This document shows positions 21,214 to 32,502 of a stretch of DNA of 64,000 bases, in pieces; the stretch's first letter is position 1, and every line of letters begins with the position of its first letter. Source of the DNA: Phytopythium helicoides (Eukaryota > Oomycota > Peronosporomycetes > Pythiales > Pythiaceae); NCBI GenBank assembly GCA_024867545.1, contig JANFNE010000061.1, positions 248,001-312,000 of the forward strand, written 5' to 3'. A program made the translations under genes and the position numbers. The notes below the pieces were generated by a model. The model made no database searches. It was not told the origin of the DNA and worked only from the letters and a program-made list of their open reading frames with translations.

Positions 21214-21515
21214 GTACCGGAGGCTTGGCATCGCTGGACAAAACGTGGGCCAGTGCAGTATCAATCTGTTGTAGTGTAGTGAATTCCGTGCAAAAGGATT
21301 TAGCAAAAACAAGCGAGCAGCAAAAACCATGCCAGAGTGAAGGCCCCAAGGTTTGGAAACAATCCCAAGGTCTGGAATGGAGAAACAAAATCATAATGCT
21401 ACTGTATTATCAAGAGTGCTAAACGCCAAACAAGCGACGCTTACTTGCTCTGCTCTGTTCTGTTTTGCTCTGCTCTGCTCTGCTCTCGCATTTGCTCGCC
21501 GTGAGAGTGAAACAA

Positions 21516-21801
21516 CTACCATCCGTGATGGTGGTGATGGTGGTGGTGCGGCGAAAAGGGTGGTGGCACTTCGTACACCACCGGCGGTGGAGGCATCGCA
21601 TACACGACTGGAGCAGGTGGAGGCACCTCGTAGTAGACCGGCGGCGGCGGCGGCGGCATCTCGTACACGACTGGAGGTGGTGGAGGCACGGCGTAGACAA
21701 CCGGCGGGGGAGGGGGAGGTGCCGCGAAGATGACCGGAGGCAGCGAGCGAGGCGAGCACTGGGTGGTGGTGGTGGTGGTGGTGAGGTGGTCCGCCGAACA
21801 T
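21516..21801 (-). CDS. Pro/His-rich MFGG protein, frame-disrupted
   Basis: ATG at 21801 gives MFGGPPHHHHHHH. The selected-looking continuation, repeats of PPPPPVVYE/A ending in a poly-His run and GW, lies in another frame from about 21740 to the stop at 21516. One indel near the CAC repeat or the following SLPP codons would join them. Tandem PPPPVVYxV units resemble extended polyproline structures. It may be a real gene with a sequencing error in the repeat, or decayed. Confidence 0.45.
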
Positions 21802-21813
21802 CTTGTGTAGAAA

Positions 21814-22787
21814 GTGTGTGTGGTGAAAGGCGAGGAGGAGGTGGCTGAGTGAGTGTGCTCGAGGTGTCTGAATCGACAATGAAGAGCGTGGGCGGAGAGA
21901 GATCGAGACGATCGGCAAGGAAAGCTTTGATTTGCTTGAACAAAATCCAGGCACATGCATTTCGACATTTTCATTCATTATATCAGATAGTAGCAAATTT
22001 GACTTCAACATGAGCATGAAAGCACTCGCTGGTGCTTCTCTGCAACTTACTGCTGCTTCTACGATCTATGACCAGCTAGGGTAGTGGTGAGCGCGGAAGT
22101 GGAGACCACAGCGCCCTCATCATTGGTCGTGAAGGTTGCGTTGCCGACGGCGGCGGGGTGGTGGCTGGTTGAGCCGAGCCCCGCAGCAAGAGGCGGTGGC
22201 AGAGGTCGTACTCCACAGACGCCTGGCGGTGGGGAATCTGGATAGCACATTGACGGTGGAGGCAATCCAGGCGAAAGGTGCTAACGACCCCATTGTCCTC
22301 CGAACATGTTGATACCAGTGGCATGGTGATGGTGGAGTAGTTGGTAACTTTTCTCGGAATGCCCTCAAGGCGAACGCACGCGAGAAGCATGACTGGGTAC
22401 GTGCAATCGACACAGAACATCAGTTTTTTATCGCGAATTCCGCAGAGATTTTCGATAGTTGCGATAGTCCGTGCCGTCGAGATCAAAGCGTAAGCGTAAG
22501 CGGTGCTGACGAGCCCATGTCGCAATGCAAATCGCAAAATCTGATGATCCCCTCTTGCGATGTCACATGAATCCTGATGGTGGCGAGACTCAAGAAACCT
22601 CAATGTGTCGAGCCAGCAGGTTCACTTCACCTCGCTCAACTTCGTTCATGCATGGAGAGCGTTTGGGTTCTTTTGACACCCACAGAACAAGCTCCGTGAT
22701 GAATAGCGCATGCTCATTTGAACTGTTACAAATATGTCCTGCGGCTGCCAGGAGAGAATGCTCGTCTGAGAGTATTACTTGCCGCGT
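21814..22787. other. Spacer between MFGG gene and Cys-rich gene; no gene supported
   Basis: Several open frames overlap but none shows a motif or family resemblance. The segment has no mirror copy on the left half of the repeat region. Confidence 0.35.
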
Positions 22788-23063
22788 CTAGTAGGGCGGT
22801 CGCTGCTGGTAATATCCCGGCGGCGGGGGCGGGGGCGGCGGTCCTTGCTGCACGATAATCGGCTGTACGTACACTGGCTGCGGCGGAGGGCTGTAATAGC
22901 CGTCGTGATGAGGACTGGGCGGACCACGTCGACGGTCGTCGTTACCGCCTGCAGCAGCGCCCGCAAGGCAGCACGAAGCGCAGCAGGCGCCGCAGAGACA
23001 GCTTGCGAGGTCGTCAGGGAAGCAGCAACAACAGCAGTCGGGTCCGTCGTCTGGGCCGCACAT
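22788..23063 (-). CDS. Small Cys-rich protein, family A (unpaired, longest)
   Basis: 91 residues. The head is MCGPDD..DCCCCCFPDDLASCLCGACC, a CCCCC run plus the family A block, followed by a Gly/Asp/Arg hinge, PQPVYVQPIIVQQG, a run of eight prolines and a Tyr/Gln-rich end. It lies between the outer arms and has no counterpart on the left side, so it was either lost there or inserted here. Confidence 0.6.
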   Translation of the reverse strand: MCGPDDGPDCCCCCFPDDLASCLCGACCASCCLAGAAAGGNDDRRRGPPSPHHDGYYSPPPQPVYVQPIIVQQGPPPPPPPPGYYQQRPPY

Positions 23064-23508
23064 TGACAGCTAGCTCTGGAGCTTGATAGCTTGATGTGGT
23101 GGCTGAGTAGGAGATTCTGAAGTGGTTGGGGAGACTGAGCGAAAGGTTCTGCCGAGTGGATGTTTCCGTGCAATCTACTCTTTCCAGGAGAGGGATCGGA
23201 AGCACTTCATGCCACCATTGGCAGATGGCCACGAGCTGCTCGCAAACACGATCACGTCAGTTTACGATCCGAGTCAATGCGCTTCACTATGGTAGTCAAG
23301 TGTCGCAACCAGATCTCTTTGGATGCAATGCACGTCATATCCTCGAACGTTTTCGCTCGCGGGCGGCTTCTTTCCGCTGCTTACCACGTGGTCACCAACA
23401 CATCAGTAGAGCATTGACATTTCCTTTCTAGAGTTGGTTGACGAGGTCGGCATGCATTTCTCTCTTTAGGCTAATAGACTATTTGTACTGGCAGCGCCAT
23501 ATCTTTCT

Positions 23509-23706
23509 TCATCGACGCTTCGGGTGCATCTTCGGATGGTTGCGTGGTGGCTGCTGAACGACCACGGGGGTCACGTACACGACCCGAGGCGGTGCACGGT
23601 GGTCGCGGTGGCGGCGCTGCTGGCTTCGGTCATCGGACGCAGCACTGACGCAGCAGAGAGCGCAGCAAGCACCGCAGAGACAGTCGCCGAGGTCGAAGCA
23701 GCACAT
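23509..23706 (-). CDS. Small Cys-rich protein, family A (right-arm copy 2)
   Basis: 65 residues, nearly identical to the protein at 15863-16060; the tail reads PPRVVYVTPVVVQQPP here. Head MCCFDLGDCLCGACC is unchanged. Confidence 0.6.
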   Translation of the reverse strand: MCCFDLGDCLCGACCALCCVSAASDDRSQQRRHRDHRAPPRVVYVTPVVVQQPPRNHPKMHPKRR

Positions 23707-24259
23707 GGCGGAAGGGTAGGAAGCGTCGGGTGGTCAGGAGGTGGTGGTTTGAGTTGTGACGAACCAACCGGAAGACGAGCGAGCCATGTCCATTCTTGTC
23801 TCGTGAAGGGTGATCTGTTGCTGTGCCTGTCCTGTGCGTGCTGGACAAGTGTATATCGCTGTGCGAAGCGTTTGGTCACGTGGATTTTCGTGGAGTCACA
23901 CACTCGTGCTTGGATTTTATCTCGGTGATTTGAATCTGCGACGTGGGATGTCTTGAACGGAGTAAGGAACGTATGGCCGATCATCCGCCACGTTGATCGG
24001 TGGCGGAGCAGAGCTCAGCAATTAGCAGACGAGAGGTCCTTTGACGTTCGTTGACGAATCTCTTCAGCGACGCCAGTGTAGCATGTTGCGCAACTTCGCA
24101 CGAAATGACATGAGCACAGTAGAGGAAGAGCTTTTGCGCTAGATTAGATAGTTGTTATGCGCCAGTAATACAACTGCTGGCCGATTGCCGTGGTGACTGT
24201 CTGCCATGCTTCACGGCGATTGTCTGGTTCCTGCGGTGATTGTGGGTCCATGTCTGCTG

Positions 24260-24481
24260 TCACTTGTAGACCGGACGCGCGTAGTAGTAGCCTTCCTGCG
24301 GTGGCGGTGAAGGGGGAACCTCGTAAACGACGACGGGCTGCACGTAGACGGCGCGCGGTGACGAGTAGCAGCGGTCCCGTCGATACTGATCGTCATCTGC
24401 AGAGGCAGCGGCGCCAGCTAGACAGCACGAGGCGCAGCAGGCGCCGCACAGGCAGCTCGCGAGGTCGTCTGGGAAGCACAT
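24260..24481 (-). CDS. Small Cys-rich protein, family A (right-arm copy 1)
   Basis: 73 residues from ATG at 24481, same length as its mirror at 15086-15307. Differences include S to F at residue 3, Y to C in the hinge (adding a cysteine) and changes in the Pro-rich tail (YEVPPSPPP). The Cys head is unchanged, which hints at selection on the head. Confidence 0.6.
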   Translation of the reverse strand: MCFPDDLASCLCGACCASCCLAGAAASADDDQYRRDRCYSSPRAVYVQPVVVYEVPPSPPPQEGYYYARPVYK

Positions 24482-25094
24482 TGCCGTTGTGACAGGCGCT
24501 TGGTCTGTTGGTTGTTGTTTTTCTTCTTGTCTTGCAAGTTTTGGAGTGGCTGAGAGAGCATGGTGCGCTCTCAGCGAGGCAGCTCGGGTCTTGTCTTGTG
24601 ACAGGCACTTCAACTCCATTTTTTTAGAATCCACAGCGCTGCGACGTGTGTTCACTCGAGAATTGTACGAGCTGCAGTGCTTGTCACAGGAGCACCAAAA
24701 AGAGCATGCGACTAGAAGATCCTCTCGCTGCGAAGTGATGGAGGTGTTCGCGATTGCTCGCCTAGTGTGCATGTGCAGTTTGGTTAGTTCCCATTGAAGC
24801 GTGGCGACTCCATTGCCACCTGAGCACGCCACTGCATGCTTGGTGGGGTTCGTCGATCGTGATCTACAACACCGTGTTCTGGGCAGACAATGGTGACGAC
24901 GCTGACTCCAAATCCCCACCAATCATCCAGGCGACCGAGATGCCTCACAGTTTGAAGGTGCGGCGAGCAATGTGGGCTCTCGCTCTGCTAATGAAAGTAG
25001 AAGGGAAACTGTTAACAGCATTTGTAGAAACATGTTGAGCACTCAAACCAAACGCATTCATTTTTCCACGTTGGAGCGCACCCCACTGCGGCGA

Positions 25095-26976
25095 TCACTC
25101 GTGCACACGATTTTCGCGCTCCTGGAGCTCGCGTCGCAGCATTTTGCCCGTCGGACTCTTGGGGATCAAGTCGATGAACTCGACCTCGCGCACCTTCTTG
25201 TATGGCGCCACACGTTCGGCCACGAACTCGAGCACCTGCTCCTCCGTTAGACTGTGGCCGTGCTCATTGTCCTTCCGTACGACGAACGCCTTGGGGATCT
25301 CCTCGCCGTCCGCGTTTTTTCCGCGCACACAGCACGAGTCGGCGATCCCAGGATGGTGGTTTAGCACGTCCTCGAGCTCGGCAGGGGCGACTTGGTGACC
25401 CTTGTATTTGATCAGCTCCTTGGCGCGGTCCACCACGTACACAAAGCCGTCGTCGTCAATGTACCCGATGTCACCGGTGCGAAGGAATCCGTCCTCTGTG
25501 AACACACTCTTGTTGGCCTCCTCGTTGTTCACATACCCCAGCATGACTTGTGGGCCACGGAACAGCAGCTCGCCATGCTTGTGAGCAGGGAGGTCGACAT
25601 TATCCACAACGCAACGAACGCGCAACTCCGTGTTGGGCACTAGACGGCCAACACTACCCGGCTTGCGGACGTGGTCCTCGCCGTAGTTGACAGCAGGAGA
25701 GAGTTCCGTCATGCCGTAGATCTGCTTAACGTGCAGTCCAAGACGCTCGCGCACAAGATTCTCGACCTTGGCACCCATGGGAGCTCCACCCGAGACAACA
25801 AACTCCGTCGCCGACAAGTCGTAGTCGTCTACAAGCGGGTGATGCGCGAGGAAAAGCACAGCTGGTGGAGCAATGTGCGCCGTGCGGATCTTGAAGTCGG
25901 AGAGCGTGCCGAGGAACGTCTCGGGTTTGAAGCGCGGCAGCGTCACAATCGCCTTACCCTGGTAGATGGAGAGGTGGATGAGCATCATGCCGTAGATATG
26001 GTAGAAAGGCACGAGTCCAAGGTTGTAGGTGCCCAGCTTCTCGACGTGTCCGACCTGCAGCGCATTGGCGAGCAGGTTGCGCGCACTCAGCGCAACACCC
26101 TTCGGGTTGCCCGTCGTGCCGCTCGAGAACGGGAGCACGACGTTCTTGTTGGGGTCGTACGGTTCGTACGAAAACTCGTTGGGGTCGTGCTGATGGAGGA
26201 TGTCGCTACAGAGCAATCACACTCAGCCTCGCGTTCAGCCAGCAAGAAGATACCGCGAGCTTACGTACTTGATGTTCTGGAGATGGCCGCTCTCGCCGTC
26301 CTTGCCGAGCGTGTAGATGAAGCGCTCGTCGAGCCCCGCAATCTTGGCGGCTTCAACCGCCGTGGCCTCCATCTCACGGTGTGTGATGAGGTAGTTGGCC
26401 TTGGACTGCGCGAGCTGATGCGCGAGCTCGTTCGGCATGAGCATGGGCGACGCTGGCGAGCAGATGGCCCCCAGTGACGTCAGCGCTGAATGGCACGGCA
26501 TGGTATGATGACACCGTCAGTCCTTCTGCGCCACCGGGAGCAGCAGCGTCCGCAGCTCCACGCACCGAGCACGACCATGGGGTACTCGAGGCAGTTGAAC
26601 GAGTGCAGCACGACCGCCTGCGAAGTCGACAAGCGCGTCGTCAGCTTTGCGATCCCGCCTAGTCTGCCGTCACCACACGTACGTCTCCCTCGCGCACGCC
26701 GTCGCGAGCGAGCGCGACCGCGAGGCGCTTGGCGCCCTCGTGCAGCTCGCGGAAGGTGAGCGCCTCGTGCGTGAGCCCGTCGACGAACGCGGGCTTGTCG
26801 CCCACGCCGCGCGCGCGCTCCTCCATGACCTCCCACAGCGTCACGTCGGGGATTGGGATGTCGGCGTGCGGCGACGAGTGCACGATGGTCGACAGCAGTC
26901 GCGGGGGCTGCGCGCGCGCCACGCCGCGACGAGCGCAGGCGGCCGCGCGCGAGAGCAGAAGGCGCCGCGCCAGCAT
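25095..26976 (-). CDS. 4-coumarate-CoA-ligase-like acyl-CoA synthetase
   Basis: Four exons, 26683-26976, 26566-26617, 26269-26485 and 25095-26205, total 1674 nt, 557 residues without frame error. ANL-superfamily motifs: LPFSSGTTGNPKGV (P-loop-like AMP motif), YGMTELSPAV, GELLFRGPQVMLGY, FLRTGDIGYIDDDGFVYVVDR, and the C-terminal catalytic lysine motif SPTGKMLRREL. It activates a carboxylic acid as acyl-AMP and transfers it to CoA. The N-terminus MLARRLLLSRAAACARRGVAR is Arg/Ala/Leu-rich and acid-free, like a mitochondrial presequence; the C-terminus is not a PTS1. Substrate cannot be read from sequence: it could be a medium-chain or aromatic acid ligase. Confidence 0.87.
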
Positions 26977-27345
26977 CTCGGAGCAGCAGGAGGCGACGCG
27001 CGCGGGGGTCGGCGAGTTGAGGAGTGCGCGGGTGTGAGGGAGCGGCGGGCGGCGGTCAGGCGCGCGGGCGATGACGAGGAGCAGGTCCGTCGAAGCGAGG
27101 GGTTCCATCCGCCACGCACGGGGATGCGGACCCATTTACTTCAAGACGCCTCGTTGAACTTGCGCCATACTGAAATCAACGTTAAACGCGAGGGTGCGGT
27201 CCTCTGGACGCGTCCGGAAGGGAGAGGGAGGAAAAACCAGAGCGTCTATGTGTATAGGACGGCCTTGTTGAAGCTGCATGGCACGCAATCCCGCCATCGA
27301 CAGGTAATCCCACGCATGGAGTGTAGCCATAGTGGCAGGAGGAGG

Positions 27346-28594
27346 TCACGGCAGGAGGGAGCGACGGCGCAGCGCGGCCAGTAGTTGCGCGCGCTCGTGC
27401 TCGTAGACGGAGAGCTCGGCAGTGGCTTCCTGGGCGGCGGCGCCGTCGGTGGCTGCGCGGAGCTCGCAGCGCAGCGCCGCGATCTTGCGCTTGGCGCCGC
27501 TCAGCCGCTGCTCCAGCAAGGCCGCGCGCTGCATGTCGTGCTGCAGCCTGGCGGTCGCGAGTCGCTGGCGCGCGAGCTCGCCTCTGCAGCGCCAGAACGC
27601 GCGCTTCATCTCGAGCAGCGGCGGGTCCTCGGCGGCGTCCGTGCTCTGCGAGGCGTCGGTCGCGGCGACTGCGTCCGAGGCGCTGCTGTCGCCGTCAGAC
27701 CGGACCTCCTCGCTGTCTTCAGAGTCTTCAAGGCGGCCAGTGGTAATGGAGAGAGCCTCGCCAGATGGAGGCGGTGGCGGCACGATTGGGTCGAACGTCT
27801 TGAAGTAGCTCCCTATGGTCGTGCACGGCACGAGGCCGAGGCAGTCGCGCAGCTTGGAGAGCAGGTAGAGCACCTCGCGCTTCTCGATTTCTCCCCTCGC
27901 CTTCTCGCGAGCTCGGGAGCTTCTTGCCGTTGTACGCCGCGCACACGCGCTTCCAGGCATCAAAGAGCGCGTCGGGGGTAGTCTTGCGGCCGATCGCCGC
28001 CATCGCGTCTGCCATCTGCCACCAGAACCGACTGCCCTCGACGGACTGCTGCGGCCCGTACAGGTCGAACGACGGGGCCGTGACCGTGTCGCTGATCATG
28101 GACTTGTTCTTCTGCGCCACGGCCTTGTAAAAGTCATTCACGCTCCTCCAGTTCTCCTCCGAGAGCATCAAGTCCAGCAGCCTGCGAGTGCCACGGTCAC
28201 AGCCTCAGTCATCGCGATGCCACCGGAACGCGCATCTTCAACGCACCGAAACGTCAGATCTCCATGGACTTCAGGCTCCTTTGGTTGCGGCGGGGGGCTG
28301 CAGCGTCCGCGGAGCCGGCAGAGCTCGCCTCTCTTCCTCCCGGTACGACCGCAGCAGCTCAATGTAGCCGCTCTTGTGGTCGTTCGCGCGGCTGCCGCTC
28401 CTCGCGATCTTGAGCCCCAGCCGGTAGACCTCTCGGCGCAGATCCTTGGCTCGCAGCGCCTCCAAGGGCTCCTCCAGCCGCATCTCCTCCCGCTGGCGCT
28501 GGGACGGCGGAGATGCTGGCGCCATCGTCTGGGGAGCGCTCGCGGACGCTCCAGGCGAGAAGAAGAAGCTGCGCGCCGACTGCGAGGCGCTCAT
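27346..28594 (-). CDS. Conserved hypothetical protein with SAP-like N-terminus
   Basis: Two exons, 28247-28594 and 27346-28181. The frame breaks twice, at C6 (28292-28297) and at a GGG (27915-27917); each fits one extra base, and the corrected sum is 1182 nt (393 residues). Starts MSASQSARSFFF. A SAP-like segment (LRAKDLRREVYRLGLKIA) is near residue 50. A globular block LLDLMLSEENWRSVNDFYKA to FDAWKRVCAAYNGKKL follows, then KREVLYLLSKLRDCLG and a C-terminal coiled coil. I do not recognise the family. SAP-like motifs often bind nucleic acid, so a nuclear role is possible. Confidence 0.5.
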
Positions 28595-28810
28595 GGCCTG
28601 TTGAACACTGCGCGACGGTCGATAGAAGTGGAAATGGCGAACTTGGCGCCACCTGCAGCGCGCTTCCCGCGCTTTTCGAGCAAGGGAAACCAGCAACGCC
28701 CCTCGGGCGAAAGACTTCAACATGGTCAAGTGCTGCGTGCATTGGATACTCTTCTCTCGCTGCTTGCTCTCGATGCATCCTATAGGCAGGCGAAGGCGGT
28801 CCGACGGCGC

Positions 28811-29719
28811 TCATGCCGCTAGATCCTCAAGGCCGAACGTCGCCAGCGACGCCGACAGCTCCTGCGTCAACACACTACTGTCAGACTCTGAGCTTCACAC
28901 CAGCCTTGCCATCTCTTCTCCATCACCTGCAGCGTTGGCCACCGACCAGTCTGGAGCTTGGAGAAGATCAGCTCGTCTGGATTTTCAGCAGCCCTGCGTC
29001 AGCAAAGCGAGAGACGGCGACACGCACGAGCCCGCACTTACCATTGAAGTAGATCTCGAACGCCCCGCTGGACGTCAGGCTCTGCGCGACGGACCCCATG
29101 AGCAGAACGACGCCGAACGCCATGAGGCGGTTGTCGAGCGCCCAGCGCAGCGCGTTGCCAGTGACGCCGACCGTCGGCAAGAGCTGCGAGGCACGCGTGA
29201 GTTGGTTAGTAAATGATCTACCCACTGCGCACTGTGCACTTCGCGCAACGCACGTATTCCCCAAACACCATGAGGATCATGCAGGCGATCTGCGCGTAGC
29301 CGACAGCCTGCGCCGCGATCTGTGCGTCCACCAGCCGTTAGACGCGAGCTGCCTTCGCCTCCTCCAGCTCACTCCCCGCTCGGTACCTGTCGGAGCGGGC
29401 TCACGTCGTAGTTGGCGCCGTACACGCGGTCGACCAGGTGCGGGTACTTGTCCTCCAGGAAGCCCTTGACCTGCACGAAGCTCTGCTGGTAGCCGCACGA
29501 CGTGCAGAAGAGCACGCGCACGAAGTCGTCGGCGATGTCTCGCCCGCGCTGCTTGGCCGCCGCCGCCTCCGCGTCGAACACCGAGCCCACAGGCGCCGCC
29601 GCCACGCCGCGACCGGCCGGCAGCGTCCCAGGCACCGCCACGAGGCACAGCGCGAGCGCCAGCAGCGCGCGCAGCCACGCCGAGCGCGCCAGGCGCCGCA
29701 TCGCGCGCGCCACCGTCAT
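28811..29719 (-). CDS. SELENOT: Selenoprotein T homologue, cysteine form (Rdx family)
   Basis: Five exons, 29387-29719, 29254-29319, 29042-29183, 28927-28976 and 28811-28861, sum 642 nt, 213 residues. An N-terminal hydrophobic signal or anchor (WLRALLALALCLVAV) precedes the thioredoxin-like redox motif FCTSCGYQQSF, where selenoprotein T has CxxU. Later blocks match the family: RVYGANYDVSPL, IAAQAVGYAQIACMILMVFG (membrane hairpin), SLTSSGAFEIYFNGDELIF and SKLQTGRWPTLQ. SelT is an ER membrane oxidoreductase. Here cysteine replaces selenocysteine, so no SECIS is needed. Divergent from CNX1; the starts are 79 bp apart. Confidence 0.88.
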
Positions 29720-29798
29720 CGCCTCAGATAGGCCGGAAAAAATCCTCGGCGGTTTCAAAAACGATCGGTGAACCGGAGAGAAGCAGCGGCCCCTCAAC

Positions 29799-32139
29799 AT
29801 GTGCGACGGCGGCTGCGAGTGCGGCGACGCGGGCGTGTCGGCCACGCGGAGGGAGAGCGCGTACGACATGATCCGCGTGCAGGAGGCCGTGCGCCGCGTG
29901 CTTGGGGTGGCCAGGCCCGCTGCCGGTCGAGCGCGTGGCTGCGCGCAAAGCCAAGGGACTCGTGCTCGCCGAGCCCGTGCGCAGCTCGGTGGGCGACGAT
30001 TCGCTTGGCTCTGGTGTGGTCGCAGCCTGCTGACGAGAGTGCTGCTGCTTGTAGGAACCGCTGCCGCCGTTCCGAGCGTCCATCATGGACGGATACGCGG
30101 TTGTCGCGGCGGACGGCGTCGGAACGGTGGGCTGGGTATCTTTCGCTTTGCTGCCTCGCTCGCAGTTCCTCTCATCGTAGTGGTGGCGTGTTTAGTTCCC
30201 TGTGGTGGAAAGGATTGCTGCCGGCGGACTGCCGGCTGGTCCGCTTCAGCCTGGACACGTGGCGTACATCACGACGGGATCCCCAGTGCCCGATGGAGCC
30301 GACGCAGTCGTCAAGATCGAAGACACGAGCGGCGTGGACGGCGACGAGCACTCGGCCTCTGTCGATGAGAAAGCAGGTCAACATCCTCAAGGCAGTGAAG
30401 GCGGGGCAGAACATTCGCCCGATTGGATCCGATATCCAGCCTGGTGAGCTCCTGGTCGACGCGCACGAGCTCATTACTTCAGCAGAAATCGGACTGCTGG
30501 CGACGGTGGGTTTGCTTGAAGCTGCTAGGTTTGTGTGACCTGCTTCTGATCAAAGAAGATCTTGTCGACCGGAACAGGTTGGCATCACGGAAGTGAAGGC
30601 GCACCGTCGACCGGTCATTGGTGTGTTGTCAACTGGCAGCGAGCTGGTGGAAGCTTTTGCAGAGGCGACTCCGCAGGGGAAGATTCGAGACAGCAACCGC
30701 CCCATGCTCCTCTCCTTGTTGGAAGACTGGGGAGTAGAAATGGTGGACTTGGGTGTCTGCAGTGACAAGAAGGACGAGCTGCGCAAGTCGCTGAAAGATG
30801 CGTTTGAGAAGGTTGACATTCTCATCACGAGCGGCGGCGTCAGCATGGTACGATTTTCGCACTTACTTCGACGATTGTTTGCTAGTTCCTTCTAATCGCA
30901 ATTGTAGGGCGAGCACGATCTCATCAAGCCATTGCTGGAAGAGCTTGGGACTGTTCACTTCGGGCGGTTGTTCATGAAGCCAGGAAAGCCGACCACGTTT
31001 GCGACGGTGAAGGACTCTCAAGGAACACGAAGCTTGCCTTCGCGCTTCCTGGGAATCCAGTGAGCACCTTTACGACGTGTCATTTGCTTGTCCGTCCAGC
31101 CATCAAGCGACTGCGTGGCTTTCCGGAGGAAAAGTGCCATCATACCCAAGTACATGCTGTGCTGACCCATCCTGTCAAGCTGGATTTGGAACGCCCCGAG
31201 TTTCATCGCGCCACGGTCGAGTGGGACTCGCAGAAGCAACAGTTTATCGCTACAAGCACTGGTATTCAAATGAGCTCGCGACTTCTGAGGTATGGTTGAT
31301 GGGTGTACAGCGGAGTGTTGAGGCATCGCTAATTGTTTGAATGCGTCCAGCTGCCGCAATGCGAACGCATTGCTGAGTCTCCCGACCGGAACTGAGATCC
31401 GTGACGGTGATGCTGTGGAGGTTTTTCTGCTTGACGACTCTATCCCGAATGGGTCCAACGAAAACAGCAGCCAGACCGCGCCCCGATCTGCACCAGTGGC
31501 GAAGCACCACTCAAGTGCCGCGGCACCACCAGCAGGCAACCTAAAGACGTTCCGTGCTGGTCTTGTGACGGTGCGTCTGGGAATCTTCCATGGCGTTAGC
31601 GGTTGTTGTAACTGACCTCGCTGGCTTTACTCTCGAGTAGATCAGCGACAGTGTGTCGGCCGGCAAAACAACCGATCTCAGCGGACCTGCGATGGTTAAC
31701 CTCCTGAAGAACTACCCGAAGGCTCACATGGAGGTTGTAGCGACCAAGGTCGTGCCTGATGACTTGGAGCAGATTCAAGCTGTCATCATGGAGTGGGCGG
31801 ACTCGGACGCCGTGGACCTGATCCTCACGTCGGGCGGCACGGGCTTTAGCCCTCGTGACGTGACTCCCGAGGCTGTCAAGGCTGTGCTGGACAAGGAGAT
31901 CCCAGGCTTCGTGATGGTCATGCTGCAGAACTCGCTGCGGTTCACGCCCAAGGGGATTCTGTCGCGGCCCGTTGCGGGCATCCGCAAGCAGTCGCTCATC
32001 GTGACGCTGCCGGGCAAGCCCAAGGCCGTGGCCGAGAACTTCTCTGCCCTCGGAGGACGTGCTCCCGCACGCGTTGCTGCTGGTGCGCGACGTGCCCCAC
32101 GACCACCACCGCGCGGATCCGTCGAGCAGGTACACTTGA
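29799..32139 (+). CDS. CNX1: Molybdenum cofactor biosynthesis protein, MoeA-MogA (E-G) fusion
   Basis: Seven exons: 29799-29988, 30055-30126, 30196-30505, 30578-30847, 30908-31289, 31351-31570, 31641-32139. Four one-base problems (extra base at 29916-29918, 30370-30372 and 32052-32053; missing base near 31024) are needed for continuity; corrected length 646 residues. The MoeA half shows EPLPPFRASIMDGYAVVAADG, TTGSPVPDGADAVVKIEDT, GVLSTGSELVE, DSNRPML and LPGNPVSTF. The MogA half shows ISDSVSAGKTTDLSGP, LILTSGGTGFSPRDVTPEA and LPGKPKAVAENFSAL. MogA adenylates molybdopterin and MoeA inserts molybdate. Order E then G is as in plants and opposite to animal gephyrin. Confidence 0.9.
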
Positions 32140-32502
32140 AGCTGCTGGATGGCTACAGACGCACGTACGTGGCAGGCGGTGAGTGCGGGTCGCACCGTCT
32201 CTTGTAATTTGTGCATTCTCCCAACGTCCAGCGAGTGCACACGCGCGTCGTGATTGGCAGTAATCTCTCTCGAGAGCATCTGATTGGCCACAGTCAAAGT
32301 ATCTTTGTCGCAATTACCTATCTACCTCTCGCATACAAATCGTAAAATAAAATAGTACAGCGCGCATACACGCTATTTCGCGCACGGGTGGCCCGCGAGG
32401 AAACCGTTGGGTGGCGGCCCATTCCTCGTGCCGCCGCGCCAGTGCCGAAGCTCGCTCCCCCCTCCGCTCCCTCCCTCCCGCCGCGCCCCGCAGCCAGCCA
32501 GC

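Larger units (their letters stand above)
23220..24978 (-). repeat. Right arm of outer 1.75-kb inverted repeat
   Basis: Reverse complement of 14594-16345, ending near GAGCAATGTGGGC at the right and near GATGGCCACGAGCTGCTCGC at the left. It carries mirror copies of both family A Cys-rich genes and their flanks. The arms are separated by about 6.9 kb. Confidence 0.8.

Noticed and set aside
26977..27345. Gene between the acyl-CoA ligase and the SAP-like gene
   Set aside because: Only short frames; a Met-rich extension upstream of 26976 lacks any presequence or domain logic, so this is treated as promoter or 5' leader.
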